Of a DNA stretch of 13,945 nt, positions 6,928 to 13,928 are shown piece after piece. How positions within the stretch are numbered: the stretch's first letter is position 1; each line of letters opens with the position of its first letter. Source of the DNA: Pontimonas sp. (GTDB lineage Bacteria > Actinomycetota > Actinomycetes > Actinomycetales > Microbacteriaceae); NCBI GenBank assembly GCA_017852615.1, contig JAFMKX010000029.1, positions 1-13,945 on the forward strand, written 5' to 3'. The notes beneath the pieces are model-generated. The model was not told where the DNA came from and searched no databases. It was given only the letters and a program-made list of their open reading frames with translations. The translations under genes were made by a program, and so were the position numbers.

Positions 6928-7107
6928 ATGTCGAACACACTGGGTGACACAGACGAGGGTGAAGTGGGGGCCGCTACGGCGGAATACGCGATTGCCACCA
7001 TGGCGGCGGTCGGATTCGCAGGACTCCTTGTCGTCATCATGCGCAGTGATGAAGTGCGCCAAATATTGACTGATCTGGTGCGCAGTGCGCTCACTTTCAC
7101 CGGGTGA
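6928..7107 (+). CDS. DUF4244 Flp-like prepilin, 59 aa
   Basis: Probable major pilin or pseudopilin subunit of the adjacent Tad-like machine. The leader (1-14) ends in Gly14, followed by AATAEY, so the class III (Flp) prepilin pattern G/xxxxEY is present with Glu19 at +5 and Tyr20 at +6 of the mature protein. A hydrophobic helix (about 20-38, EYAIATMAAVGFAGLLVVI) and a short C-terminal amphipathic stretch follow. The predicted mature peptide is 45 residues. It corresponds to Rv3656c in the mycobacterial locus. The leader is acidic with no Lys or Arg, which is unusual for a prepilin. A GTG start at 6892 would add basic residues but has a poor ribosome binding site within the hairpin arm. No prepilin peptidase gene is in the window. 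The 3' end overlaps the next gene by 23 bases. Confidence 0.85.
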   Translation: MSNTLGDTDEGEVGAATAEYAIATMAAVGFAGLLVVIMRSDEVRQILTDLVRSALTFTG

Positions 7108-7417
7108 GAAAGGAGCCATCACCGCCGAGATGATGATGACCTTGCCCGTTGTGGTGATGGTCTTTGGCATCTCGGTGGTGGGGCTGCAGGCCGGCCTAAT
7201 CCAATACCGTCTTCAGGCCACGGCGAGCGATGATGCCCGATTGGCGTCCCTGGGTATGCGGGTGGAAAACGTGAGGTATGACGAGGATCTTGTGTGTGTG
7301 ACGCGAACGCAGAGTCTGAGCGGGGGTGTGTGGGCGCTCTGGCCTGTGTCTCTCGCCGCACGTGCCTGTGCGCTCAATCCCGCGGGCTTTCAAGCATCGG
7401 TGAATGATGACTTCTGA
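7085..7417 (+). CDS. TadE-like pseudopilin, first of two
   Basis: A 110-residue single-pass membrane protein, likely a minor pseudopilin of the Tad-like machine. GTG 7085 starts within the pilin gene (23-base overlap), giving a short leader ending EKG, then AITAEM, a prepilin-type site with Glu15 at +5. A membrane helix spans about 16-39. The remainder is predicted to be exported and carries two cysteines (71 and 95) that could form a disulfide. The position and the LVCVT...ARACAL pattern match Rv3655c-type TadE-like proteins. The only alternative in-frame starts (ATGs from 7130) would destroy the leader, so GTG is preferred. No good ribosome binding site is visible, so translation probably depends on coupling to the pilin gene. 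Confidence 0.82.
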   Translation: MRSLSPGEKGAITAEMMMTLPVVVMVFGISVVGLQAGLIQYRLQATASDDARLASLGMRVENVRYDEDLVCVTRTQSLSGGVWALWPVSLAARACALNPAGFQASVNDDF

Positions 7418-7778
7418 GCGAGGAAGTGCCACGCTGAGTGTTGCGGGGGTGTGCGTTGCGTTATCGGTGGTGGCGACCTTGGCTCTTGCGCTGGGTCTCG
7501 AGGTCATTGCCGTGCATCGAGCCCAGGGCAGTGTGGATCGCGCAGCGCTTGCCGCCAGTGATGTGTTGCACGGTGTTGCCGCCGGCGAGCCGTGCGACAT
7601 GGCGCTCCAAATACTGCGCCAAGAGGAAGTCTCACTGCGCTCGTGTGAGCTTGAATCCGGGGGTGTGAGGCTCGAAGTTGTCGTCCCGACCACACTCGGA
7701 GACACCGTGGTTCGAGCTCGTGCCATGGTCATCAATGGTGGCGTCAAAACGAATGTTGTGTATCGTGACCCTCGTTGA
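7404..7778 (+). CDS. TadE-like pseudopilin, second (Rv3654c type)
   Basis: A 124-residue protein with a short leader ending ERG, then SATLSVAGV and a hydrophobic helix at about 13-32. The leader resembles a prepilin site but has Ser instead of Glu at +5, as I recall is common in this group ('helicase/secretion neighborhood TadE-like', Rv3654c). The exported part contains the typical alanine-rich segment VDRAALAASDVLHGVAAGEPC and a second cysteine (Cys64 and Cys81), a likely disulfide. Tandem ATGs at 7404 and 7407 overlap the preceding gene by 14 or 11 bases, with GGTGA just upstream; the exact start is uncertain by one residue. It is the last gene of the Tad cluster, followed by a 72-base gap before topA. 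Confidence 0.78.
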   Translation: MMTSERGSATLSVAGVCVALSVVATLALALGLEVIAVHRAQGSVDRAALAASDVLHGVAAGEPCDMALQILRQEEVSLRSCELESGGVRLEVVVPTTLGDTVVRARAMVINGGVKTNVVYRDPR

Positions 7779-7840
7779 GATTTTCATTCTCACCCGATGA
7801 ACCCCTCGTGGCTTGGTGGACAAGCCTCGAATTCCAGCGC

Positions 7841-7846
7841 AAGGAG
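7841..7846 (+). promoter_or_regulatory. Ribosome binding site deciding the topA start (GTG 7851)
   Basis: AAGGAG lies 4 bases before GTG 7851, whose product begins directly with the conserved GKKLVIVESPAKAKTI segment. It makes the ATG at 7797, with 18 extra non-conserved residues, unlikely. Confidence 0.75.
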
Positions 7847-7850
7847 AAGC

Positions 7851-10655
7851 GTGCCTGCAGGTAAGAAGCTCGTCATTGTGGAGTCGCCGGCGAAGGCGAA
7901 GACCATTGGCAAATACTTAGGCGATGGCTACGAGGTCATGGCCTCGGTGGGACACGTGCGTGACTTGGCGAGCCCGAAAGATCTTCCTGCCGAGATCAAG
8001 AAGACTTCCGCGGGAAAATTCGCCATTGATATCGACAATGACTTTCTCCCTATTTATGTGACAACGGACCGAGGTAAGAAAACCGTCGCGGATCTCAAGA
8101 AGGCTGCGAAGACCGCCACCGAAATCTTGCTCGCAACAGATGAGGACCGCGAAGGAGAAGCCATTGCCTGGCACCTTCTCGAAGTCTTGAAACCCAAAGT
8201 TCCTGTTCGTCGAATGGTCTTCCACGAAATCACCGCGGACAGTATCGCTCAAGCTGCAGAGTCCACCAGGGAACTCGATGTCGATCTAGTGGATGCCCAA
8301 GAAACCCGGCGCATTTTGGACCGCCTCTATGGCTTCGAGGTTTCTCCTGTGTTGTGGCGACGGGTCAGCGGTGCGAAGTCGGCCGGCCGTGTGCAATCCC
8401 CTGCTCTCAAACTCATAGTGGATCGGGAGCTGGAGCGACGAGCATTTGTGGCAGCAACCTATGCCGATGTCGATGCTCTAGCGACGAAGTCCTCGGGCGA
8501 ATCTTTCTCTATTGCCTTGACCAAACTCGATGGCAAGCGTGTGGCCTCCGGGAAGGACTTCTCGGAAGAGGGTCAACTCACGTCCGAGGCTGTATTACTC
8601 AGCGAAGAAGACGCTCAAGCCTTAGCGGGGGCAATCTCCACCCCAGGCGTTGCTCCCGTTGTGACCAAAGTGGAAGCTAAGCCCTATACCCGGCGTCCGG
8701 CAGCTCCCTTCACCACCTCCACGCTCCAGCAAGAAGCCGGGCGAAAGTTGCGCTACTCCGCTCAGCAGACCATGAGTATCGCCCAGGGGCTGTATGAAAA
8801 CGGTCACATTACGTATATGCGTACCGACTCTGTGTCCTTGTCTTCCCAAGCGGTGAGCGCTGCCCGTTCTGCCGCGACCCAACTCTATGGAGCAGGTTCC
8901 GTTCCTGAGCAACCGCGCCTCTACAAGGGCAAGTCAAAAAATGCCCAAGAAGCTCACGAGGCGGTGCGACCCGCGGGGGAAGTTTTTGCCTCACCGAGCG
9001 AGCTCAGTACCACTCTGCGGGCGGACGAGCTCAAACTTTACGACCTGATTTGGAAGCGCACGGTTGCCAGCCAAATGGTGGATGCCAAAGGCGAAACCAT
9101 CACCGCGACACTGGAGATTGACCCAGTGCCCGCAGGATCGACCGTGTCGTTTGCCCACGCCGAGTGGTCAGCCTCGGGAACTGTGTTGAGTGAACGTGGA
9201 TTCCTCCAGGCGTATCAAGAAGGCAAAGACGAAGAACCTGCGGAAAACAAAGCGGGTGAAGACAAAACCAGCGATGCCATCCTTCCCCCCTTGTCGGTGG
9301 GAGAAACCACCAGCATTTCCCAGGTCACGGCAAAATCTCACAGCACACAACCTCCCGCGCGATACACCGAAGCGAGTTTGGTGAAGGCTTTGGAGGAGCG
9401 CGGTATTGGCCGGCCCTCCACCTACGCCTCCATCATTTCCGTGATCATCGACCGCGGCTACGTCATTAGGCGCGGCACCGCGCTGGTTCCCCAGTGGATT
9501 GCCTTCCCGGTAGTGCGTTTGTTGCAAGAGCGTTTTTCGGACCTGGTGGACTATGACTTCACCGCAGAGCTGGAAGAGGATCTGGATCGCATCGCGCGCG
9601 GTGAATATAAGAGGAGTGAGTGGCTCCACCGTTTCTACTTCGGGGATACCGAACACCGAGGCCTGAAAGACGTCGCCATCGCTGCCACTGAAGAAATCGA
9701 TGCCAGGGCTCTCAATACCCTTGAAATCTCTCCCACCATCAATCTCCGGGTGGGGAAATACGGTCCCTTCCTTGAAGTAACCGATGAGTCCACAGGTGAA
9801 GTGACCAACGTTAACCTGCCCCCGGAACTAGCCCCGGATGAGCTCACCCCGGAAAAAGCTCAAGCGCTTGCTGATGAGCCACCGGTGGTGGATCGTGTTC
9901 TAGGAATTGACCCAGACACAGGTCTGGACATTGTGGCCAAGAAGGGCCGTTTCGGGCCTTATGTCACGGAAGTGTTTCCTGAGCCAGAAGAGCCAGCGCA
10001 GGACGCACCGGTCAAGAAAAAGAAGGCGCCGGTGGTCAAACCCAAGACCGCGTCGTTATTCCAATCCATGGACATTGAAACCATTGACCTAGCGACTGCT
10101 CTGACGTTGTTGGCATTGCCTCGCGAAGTAGGAGCAGACCCTGAATCTGATGAGATGATCACCGCCCAAAACGGTCGCTATGGGCCCTATTTGAAAAAGG
10201 GTACCGACACGCGTTCTCTCGATAGTGAAGAGAAAATCTTTGCTATCGATGTGGCCGGGGCACTCGCGCGTTTTGCGGAACCGAAATATGCCGGGCGTCG
10301 CCAAGCATCGGCTCTCAAGACCTTTGACCCAGACCCCGTAAGTGGCAAGCCCATTTTGCTCAAAGACGGTCGCTTTGGACCCTATGTGACCGATGGCGAA
10401 ATCAACGCCACAGTTCCTCGGGGCATGTCCCTGGACGACCTCGATTTTGAAGCAGCGGTTCAACTGATTGCCGATAAGCGCGCGAAGGGCCCAGCGCCGA
10501 AGCGAAAGACCACCAAGAAGCCAGCTGCCAAGAAAAAGCCCGCTGCGAAGAAAACGACAACCAAGAAACCTGCAGCCAAAAAAGCAGCCTCCAAGACAGG
10601 CATGCCTAAGTCGGCTGAGGGTAAGAAGCTCATCATTACCGAAGAAGGCGAATAG
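7851..10655 (+). CDS. topA: DNA topoisomerase I (type IA)
   Basis: Relaxes negative supercoils through a 5'-phosphotyrosine intermediate; essential in many actinobacteria. The 934-residue product opens with the Toprim domain: KKLVIVESPAKAKTIGKYLG (Glu11) and ATDEDREGE with metal-binding Asp97, Asp99 and Glu101. The active-site tyrosine is Tyr322 in GHITYMRTDS. Further motifs are SAGRVQSPAL and ALEERGIGRPSTYASII. The C-terminal part holds several Topo_C-type repeats (KYGPFLEV, KGRFGPYVT, NGRYGPYLK, DGRFGPYVT) and ends in a Lys/Pro/Ala-rich tail (about 876-934). I find no cysteine in the whole protein, so the zinc ribbons of the E. coli enzyme are absent, as in other actinobacterial TopA proteins. 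The GTG start is set by a clear ribosome binding site. The tmk start lies 1 base after the stop. Confidence 0.97.
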   Translation: MPAGKKLVIVESPAKAKTIGKYLGDGYEVMASVGHVRDLASPKDLPAEIKKTSAGKFAIDIDNDFLPIYVTTDRGKKTVADLKKAAKTATEILLATDEDREGEAIAWHLLEVLKPKVPVRRMVFHEITADSIAQAAESTRELDVDLVDAQETRRILDRLYGFEVSPVLWRRVSGAKSAGRVQSPALKLIVDRELERRAFVAATYADVDALATKSSGESFSIALTKLDGKRVASGKDFSEEGQLTSEAVLLSEEDAQALAGAISTPGVAPVVTKVEAKPYTRRPAAPFTTSTLQQEAGRKLRYSAQQTMSIAQGLYENGHITYMRTDSVSLSSQAVSAARSAATQLYGAGSVPEQPRLYKGKSKNAQEAHEAVRPAGEVFASPSELSTTLRADELKLYDLIWKRTVASQMVDAKGETITATLEIDPVPAGSTVSFAHAEWSASGTVLSERGFLQAYQEGKDEEPAENKAGEDKTSDAILPPLSVGETTSISQVTAKSHSTQPPARYTEASLVKALEERGIGRPSTYASIISVIIDRGYVIRRGTALVPQWIAFPVVRLLQERFSDLVDYDFTAELEEDLDRIARGEYKRSEWLHRFYFGDTEHRGLKDVAIAATEEIDARALNTLEISPTINLRVGKYGPFLEVTDESTGEVTNVNLPPELAPDELTPEKAQALADEPPVVDRVLGIDPDTGLDIVAKKGRFGPYVTEVFPEPEEPAQDAPVKKKKAPVVKPKTASLFQSMDIETIDLATALTLLALPREVGADPESDEMITAQNGRYGPYLKKGTDTRSLDSEEKIFAIDVAGALARFAEPKYAGRRQASALKTFDPDPVSGKPILLKDGRFGPYVTDGEINATVPRGMSLDDLDFEAAVQLIADKRAKGPAPKRKTTKKPAAKKKPAAKKTTTKKPAAKKAASKTGMPKSAEGKKLIITEEGE
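10506..10595 (+). repeat. KKPAAKK-type repeats encoding the TopA basic tail
   Basis: The 90 bases encode 30 residues with three imperfect copies of K-K-P-A-A-K-K separated by Thr- or Lys-rich spacers. The DNA copies vary in codon use, so the repetition is conserved at protein rather than nucleotide level. Such tails in actinobacterial TopA contribute to DNA binding and processivity. Confidence 0.7.
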
Positions 10656-10656
10656 C

Positions 10657-11277
10657 GTGACCGGTGTCTTCATTACCTTTGAAGGTGGGGATGGGTCGGG
10701 TAAGACGACCCAGATTGAGCTGTTGAAATCGTGGCTAGAAGAGCGCGGTCACACGGTCGTGGTCACCCGCGAACCCGGTGGAACAGATTTGGGCAATGAA
10801 CTTCGCGACATTATTTTGCACCGCAAAGGTTTCATCGCTCCTCGAGCAGAAGCTCTTCTTTATGCAGCAGATCGCGCTCACCACATCCACACCCTGGTCG
10901 CGCCAGCGCTCGAGCGTGGTGATGTGGTGGTGCAAGATCGCTATCTGGACTCCTCGGTGGCCTATCAGGGCGCTGGTCGAGTGCTCGATCCCACTGAAGT
11001 TCGCGATGTCTCACTGTGGGCCACCGAGAACCTCATGCCTCACTTGACGATCTTGTTGGATGTTCCGGCCGATGTGGCCAAGCAGCGCCAGGACAGTGAT
11101 GAGCGTGCGTATGACCGGCTGGAAGCTGAGGCAGAAGACTTTCATCAGCGCGTGAGGGAGAGTTATCAACGCTTGGCGGATGCCGAGCCTGAACGTTTTG
11201 TCATTCTCGATGGCACCGACAGCATTGAGGAGATTCACCACCAGATCACTCAGAAGGTCGCCACGCTTCTCAGCTAG
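10657..11277 (+). CDS. tmk: Thymidylate kinase
   Basis: Phosphorylates dTMP to dTDP with ATP, supplying dTTP for replication. The 206-residue product has the P-loop FEGGDGSGKTTQ (8-19, Lys16), TREPGGT (37-43) contacting substrate, DRYLDSSVAYQG (94-105) with the conserved Asp-Arg-Tyr, and a basic LID region RQDSDERAYDRLE. The P-loop has Asp-Gly-Ser before Gly-Lys and no basic residue, as in bacterial rather than eukaryotic-type enzymes. GTG 10657 begins 1 base after the topA stop, with GAAGG 8 bases upstream inside topA. A longer frame from 10468 would translate the topA tail out of frame and is rejected. Its position between topA and holB is typical for actinobacteria related to Microbacteriaceae. 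Confidence 0.96.
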   Translation: MTGVFITFEGGDGSGKTTQIELLKSWLEERGHTVVVTREPGGTDLGNELRDIILHRKGFIAPRAEALLYAADRAHHIHTLVAPALERGDVVVQDRYLDSSVAYQGAGRVLDPTEVRDVSLWATENLMPHLTILLDVPADVAKQRQDSDERAYDRLEAEAEDFHQRVRESYQRLADAEPERFVILDGTDSIEEIHHQITQKVATLLS

Positions 11278-11286
11278 CCTTAGCTC

Positions 11287-12432
11287 ATGAGTCTTTGGGA
11301 TGAATTGGTCGGTCAAGACCACGCCATCTCGCTGATGAAAGAGGCAGCGATTCCAGGCTCACCAGCGATGACTCACGCCTGGTTGATTACCGGCCCTCCG
11401 GGTTCTGGCCGCTCCACGTTGGCTCACGCGTTTGCTGCCCAACTCGTGGGAGCAGGGGAGGATCCCATCGCCTGGTCCCAGGTCGTTAAAGGCGCCCACC
11501 CCGATGTGTCGATTTTGGCTACCGACCGGGTGAGCATCACCATCGAAGAGGTCCGTGCTCTCGTATCGTTTTCCTACTTCTCGCCCTCCCAAGCCCCCTA
11601 CCGGGTGGTGGTGATCGAAGATGCCGATCGGATGACCGATCGCACGTCCAACGTCTTGCTCAAGGCCCTCGAAGAACCTCCACCCCAGACGGTTTGGATT
11701 TTGTGTGCTCCCTCGCCGGCCGATGTATTGCCCACTATTCGCTCCAGGATGCGCAGCGTGACCCTTCGCGTGCCCAGTGCCGACGCAGTGGCGCAGTTAA
11801 TTTCCCAGCGCGAAGGAGTGGATTCCGCTGTGGCGGCACTCGCTGCCAGGGAAGCCCAAAGCCACATTGGCATGGCCACTCGACTCGCCACTGATGATCA
11901 GGCCAGACTTCGCCGGGATGAATCGGTCGGACTCGTCTTGGGCCTCACGACCGTTTCCAGCGCTGTGAAAGCAGCGGCTGATCTGCTGGACATTGCCAAA
12001 GCTGATGCTGCCGCCTTAGTCGAGCGCCACGATGCCAGCGAGCGAGAAGAATTGCTCCACTCCCTAGGAATCGCGCCCGGTGGAGCGGTTCCCCAGGCGC
12101 TGCGCTCACAGTTGAAAACTCTGGAAGAAGACCAAAAAAGGCGCTCCACGAGAAGCCTGCGCGATGCCGTCGATCGAATCCTGGTCGATGTGATGTCAGT
12201 CTTGCGAGACGTGGTGATGGTGCAGGTCGAGGCCGGCGTTGAGTTAGTTAATGAAGCTCACCGCAGCGCCATTTCTGCCAGAGCGCAGGCCACCACTGCA
12301 GAGCTCACACTGTCAGCTCTCGATGCCCTAGCGGTGGCGAGAAAGAGAATGGCGGGTAATTCCCCACCTCTCTTGGTCTTAGAGGCACTGTTGATTGCGA
12401 TGAGCGGTCGCGTTCCCAGCTCCACCCCATGA
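11287..12432 (+). CDS. holB: DNA polymerase III subunit delta prime
   Basis: Clamp-loader subunit that helps load the beta sliding clamp. The 381-residue product begins MSLWDELVGQDHAI, typical of the family, followed by an AAA+ core: P-loop-like GPPGSGRST (36-44) with Arg42 where ATPases have Lys, a Walker B-like VVIEDADRM (108-116), TSNVLLKALEEPP (120-132), and TIRSRMR (150-156) containing the arginine-finger position, where the usual SRC reads SRM. Delta prime is normally a non-hydrolysing subunit, so the Arg42 change fits. The four zinc-binding cysteines usually found between the P-loop and the GxHPD motif are missing: only Cys140 is present. The C-terminal third is the helical collar domain. 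The gene starts 9 bases after tmk without a recognisable ribosome binding site, and its stop overlaps the next ATG (ATGA). Confidence 0.93.
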   Translation: MSLWDELVGQDHAISLMKEAAIPGSPAMTHAWLITGPPGSGRSTLAHAFAAQLVGAGEDPIAWSQVVKGAHPDVSILATDRVSITIEEVRALVSFSYFSPSQAPYRVVVIEDADRMTDRTSNVLLKALEEPPPQTVWILCAPSPADVLPTIRSRMRSVTLRVPSADAVAQLISQREGVDSAVAALAAREAQSHIGMATRLATDDQARLRRDESVGLVLGLTTVSSAVKAAADLLDIAKADAAALVERHDASEREELLHSLGIAPGGAVPQALRSQLKTLEEDQKRRSTRSLRDAVDRILVDVMSVLRDVVMVQVEAGVELVNEAHRSAISARAQATTAELTLSALDALAVARKRMAGNSPPLLVLEALLIAMSGRVPSSTP

Positions 12433-13928
12433 ACAACACTGTGTGGGCCGTTGCGTGCCTCGTTGCTTTTGGACTTAGCTCCTGCAGCCCCGCAGCAGAA
12501 GTCTCCTCTAGAGAAAACGCTGGTCCCTTAGACGCCTATGTGCTGCAAAGTCTGGAGTGGGAAGACTGCGGCAGGGGTGCGTTGTGCACACAAGTGGTAG
12601 CGCCACTGGATTGGCACAATCCGGGTGTGGGTGAAGAGGTGCACCTCGCAGTGGTGAAATATGAGGCGCGAGAGAAGAGCCTGGGGAGTTTGTTCGTTAA
12701 TCCCGGTGGCCCCGGCGCCAGCGGATTTGATTTCGTCATGGACTCGGTCGATTTTGCGGTGTCGGGCGACCTTCGAGATTCTTTCGACATCATCGGGTGG
12801 GACCCCCGTGGGGTCAATCGATCCAGCGCAGTGTCGTGTGCCCGCAGTGATGAAGATTTGGATCAGTTTTTCTTTGGTGAGGCCTTAGCACCCCAAGGAA
12901 CCCCGGAATGGGAGGACGAAGTACTCGCTGAATCAATCCGTTTTGGCCAGGAATGCAGCGAGAACACCGGGGAATTATTGGCCTTTGTCGACACCCTCTC
13001 CACGGTCTATGACCTTGATTTATTGCGTCAGCTCGTCGGCGATAGCCAACTGAACTATTTGGGCTATTCCTATGGAACCCTGATTGGCTCTCTCTATATC
13101 GACACCTTCCCCGCACACGTAGGACGCATGGTTCTCGATGGCCCCGTGGATCCTTCGGCAAGCCAGTTTGAGCTCGTGCTCAATCAACACATCGGGTTTG
13201 AACAAGCGCTGCGTGCCTATCTTGAGCAGTGTTCCCTCGCCGGTGATTGTCCCTTCCGTGGGGATGTGACTTCGCAGCTGGAGCAGATTGCTGCCCTGCA
13301 TGATGACGTGGCACGCAATCCTTTGCGTCACAGCGATGGGCGCGTGTTGGATGATGACACGTTGAGAACCGCCATTGTCACCACCCTCTATGCGCAATCT
13401 AGTTGGGGCTATCTCGCGACGATGTTGAGAGAGGTCATGGCGGGTGAAACCGACACCGCCATGTTTCTGGTGGATTTTTATTACGACCGGGTGGATGGGG
13501 TGTATCAAAACAATTCAATGGAAGCGTTCATCGCTATCAATTGTGTGGACTATCCCACAGAATTTGATGACACCGTCATCGCCGCCCAAGCTCAGCAATT
13601 GCGCGAAGCGGCTCCCTATACCGCGCGAGTGGATGGCACGGGCGATCTGGTGTGTCAACACTGGCCCTATGAAGCACGCTTGGATAAGGGCCCTGTCTCA
13701 GGCGCAGGGGCAAACCCGGTCATCATTTTGGGCACCACGGGGGATCCAGCGACGCCATATTCCTGGGCAGTATCAGTGCACGAACAGTTAGAGAACTCTG
13801 TGTTGTTAACGCTCGTGGGCGAAGGTCACCTGGCCTATGACGAGCGGGTTGCCTGCATTAACGACCCTGTGGATCATTACTTCCTCACCGGAGAGGTGCC
13901 TCGAGATGACCTGCGGTGTGAAAGATAG
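12429..13928 (+). CDS. Secreted lipoprotein alpha/beta hydrolase (SlpD/TAP-type peptidase family, S33-like)
   Basis: Predicted surface-anchored hydrolase, probably an aminopeptidase that removes N-terminal tripeptides or trims peptides; exact substrate unknown. The 499-residue product has a short signal sequence ending in a lipobox LSSC with Cys19 as the lipid-modified residue. The N-terminal alpha/beta hydrolase domain has NPGGPGASG (oxyanion region), DIIGWDPRGVNRS and the nucleophile elbow GYSYGT (Ser214). A cap region follows, then a C-terminal TAP-like domain with Asp439 in TGDPATPYSWA and His467 in GEGHLAY. The catalytic triad Ser214/Asp439/His467 is complete. Related proteins are Streptomyces SlpD/SlpE and mycobacterial Rv2223c/Rv2224c. 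The start overlaps the holB stop as ATGA, implying translational coupling. The N-terminus lacks Lys/Arg before the hydrophobic stretch, which is unusual. Family sure, substrate not. Confidence 0.9.
   Translation: MNNTVWAVACLVAFGLSSCSPAAEVSSRENAGPLDAYVLQSLEWEDCGRGALCTQVVAPLDWHNPGVGEEVHLAVVKYEAREKSLGSLFVNPGGPGASGFDFVMDSVDFAVSGDLRDSFDIIGWDPRGVNRSSAVSCARSDEDLDQFFFGEALAPQGTPEWEDEVLAESIRFGQECSENTGELLAFVDTLSTVYDLDLLRQLVGDSQLNYLGYSYGTLIGSLYIDTFPAHVGRMVLDGPVDPSASQFELVLNQHIGFEQALRAYLEQCSLAGDCPFRGDVTSQLEQIAALHDDVARNPLRHSDGRVLDDDTLRTAIVTTLYAQSSWGYLATMLREVMAGETDTAMFLVDFYYDRVDGVYQNNSMEAFIAINCVDYPTEFDDTVIAAQAQQLREAAPYTARVDGTGDLVCQHWPYEARLDKGPVSGAGANPVIILGTTGDPATPYSWAVSVHEQLENSVLLTLVGEGHLAYDERVACINDPVDHYFLTGEVPRDDLRCER

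Noticed and set aside
7776..7792. Hairpin TGAGA/TCTCA between the Tad cluster and topA as a terminator
   Set aside because: Only 5 base pairs, AT-rich, a 7-base loop and no downstream T-run; too weak to call.
7797..7850. 18-residue N-terminal extension of TopA
   Set aside because: It is not part of the conserved Toprim start, and AAGGAG directly precedes GTG 7851.
10468..10656. 63-residue Arg-rich N-terminal extension of thymidylate kinase
   Set aside because: The Arg/Pro-rich sequence is the topA Lys-rich tail read out of frame. GTG 10657 gives a normal-length enzyme starting just before the P-loop.
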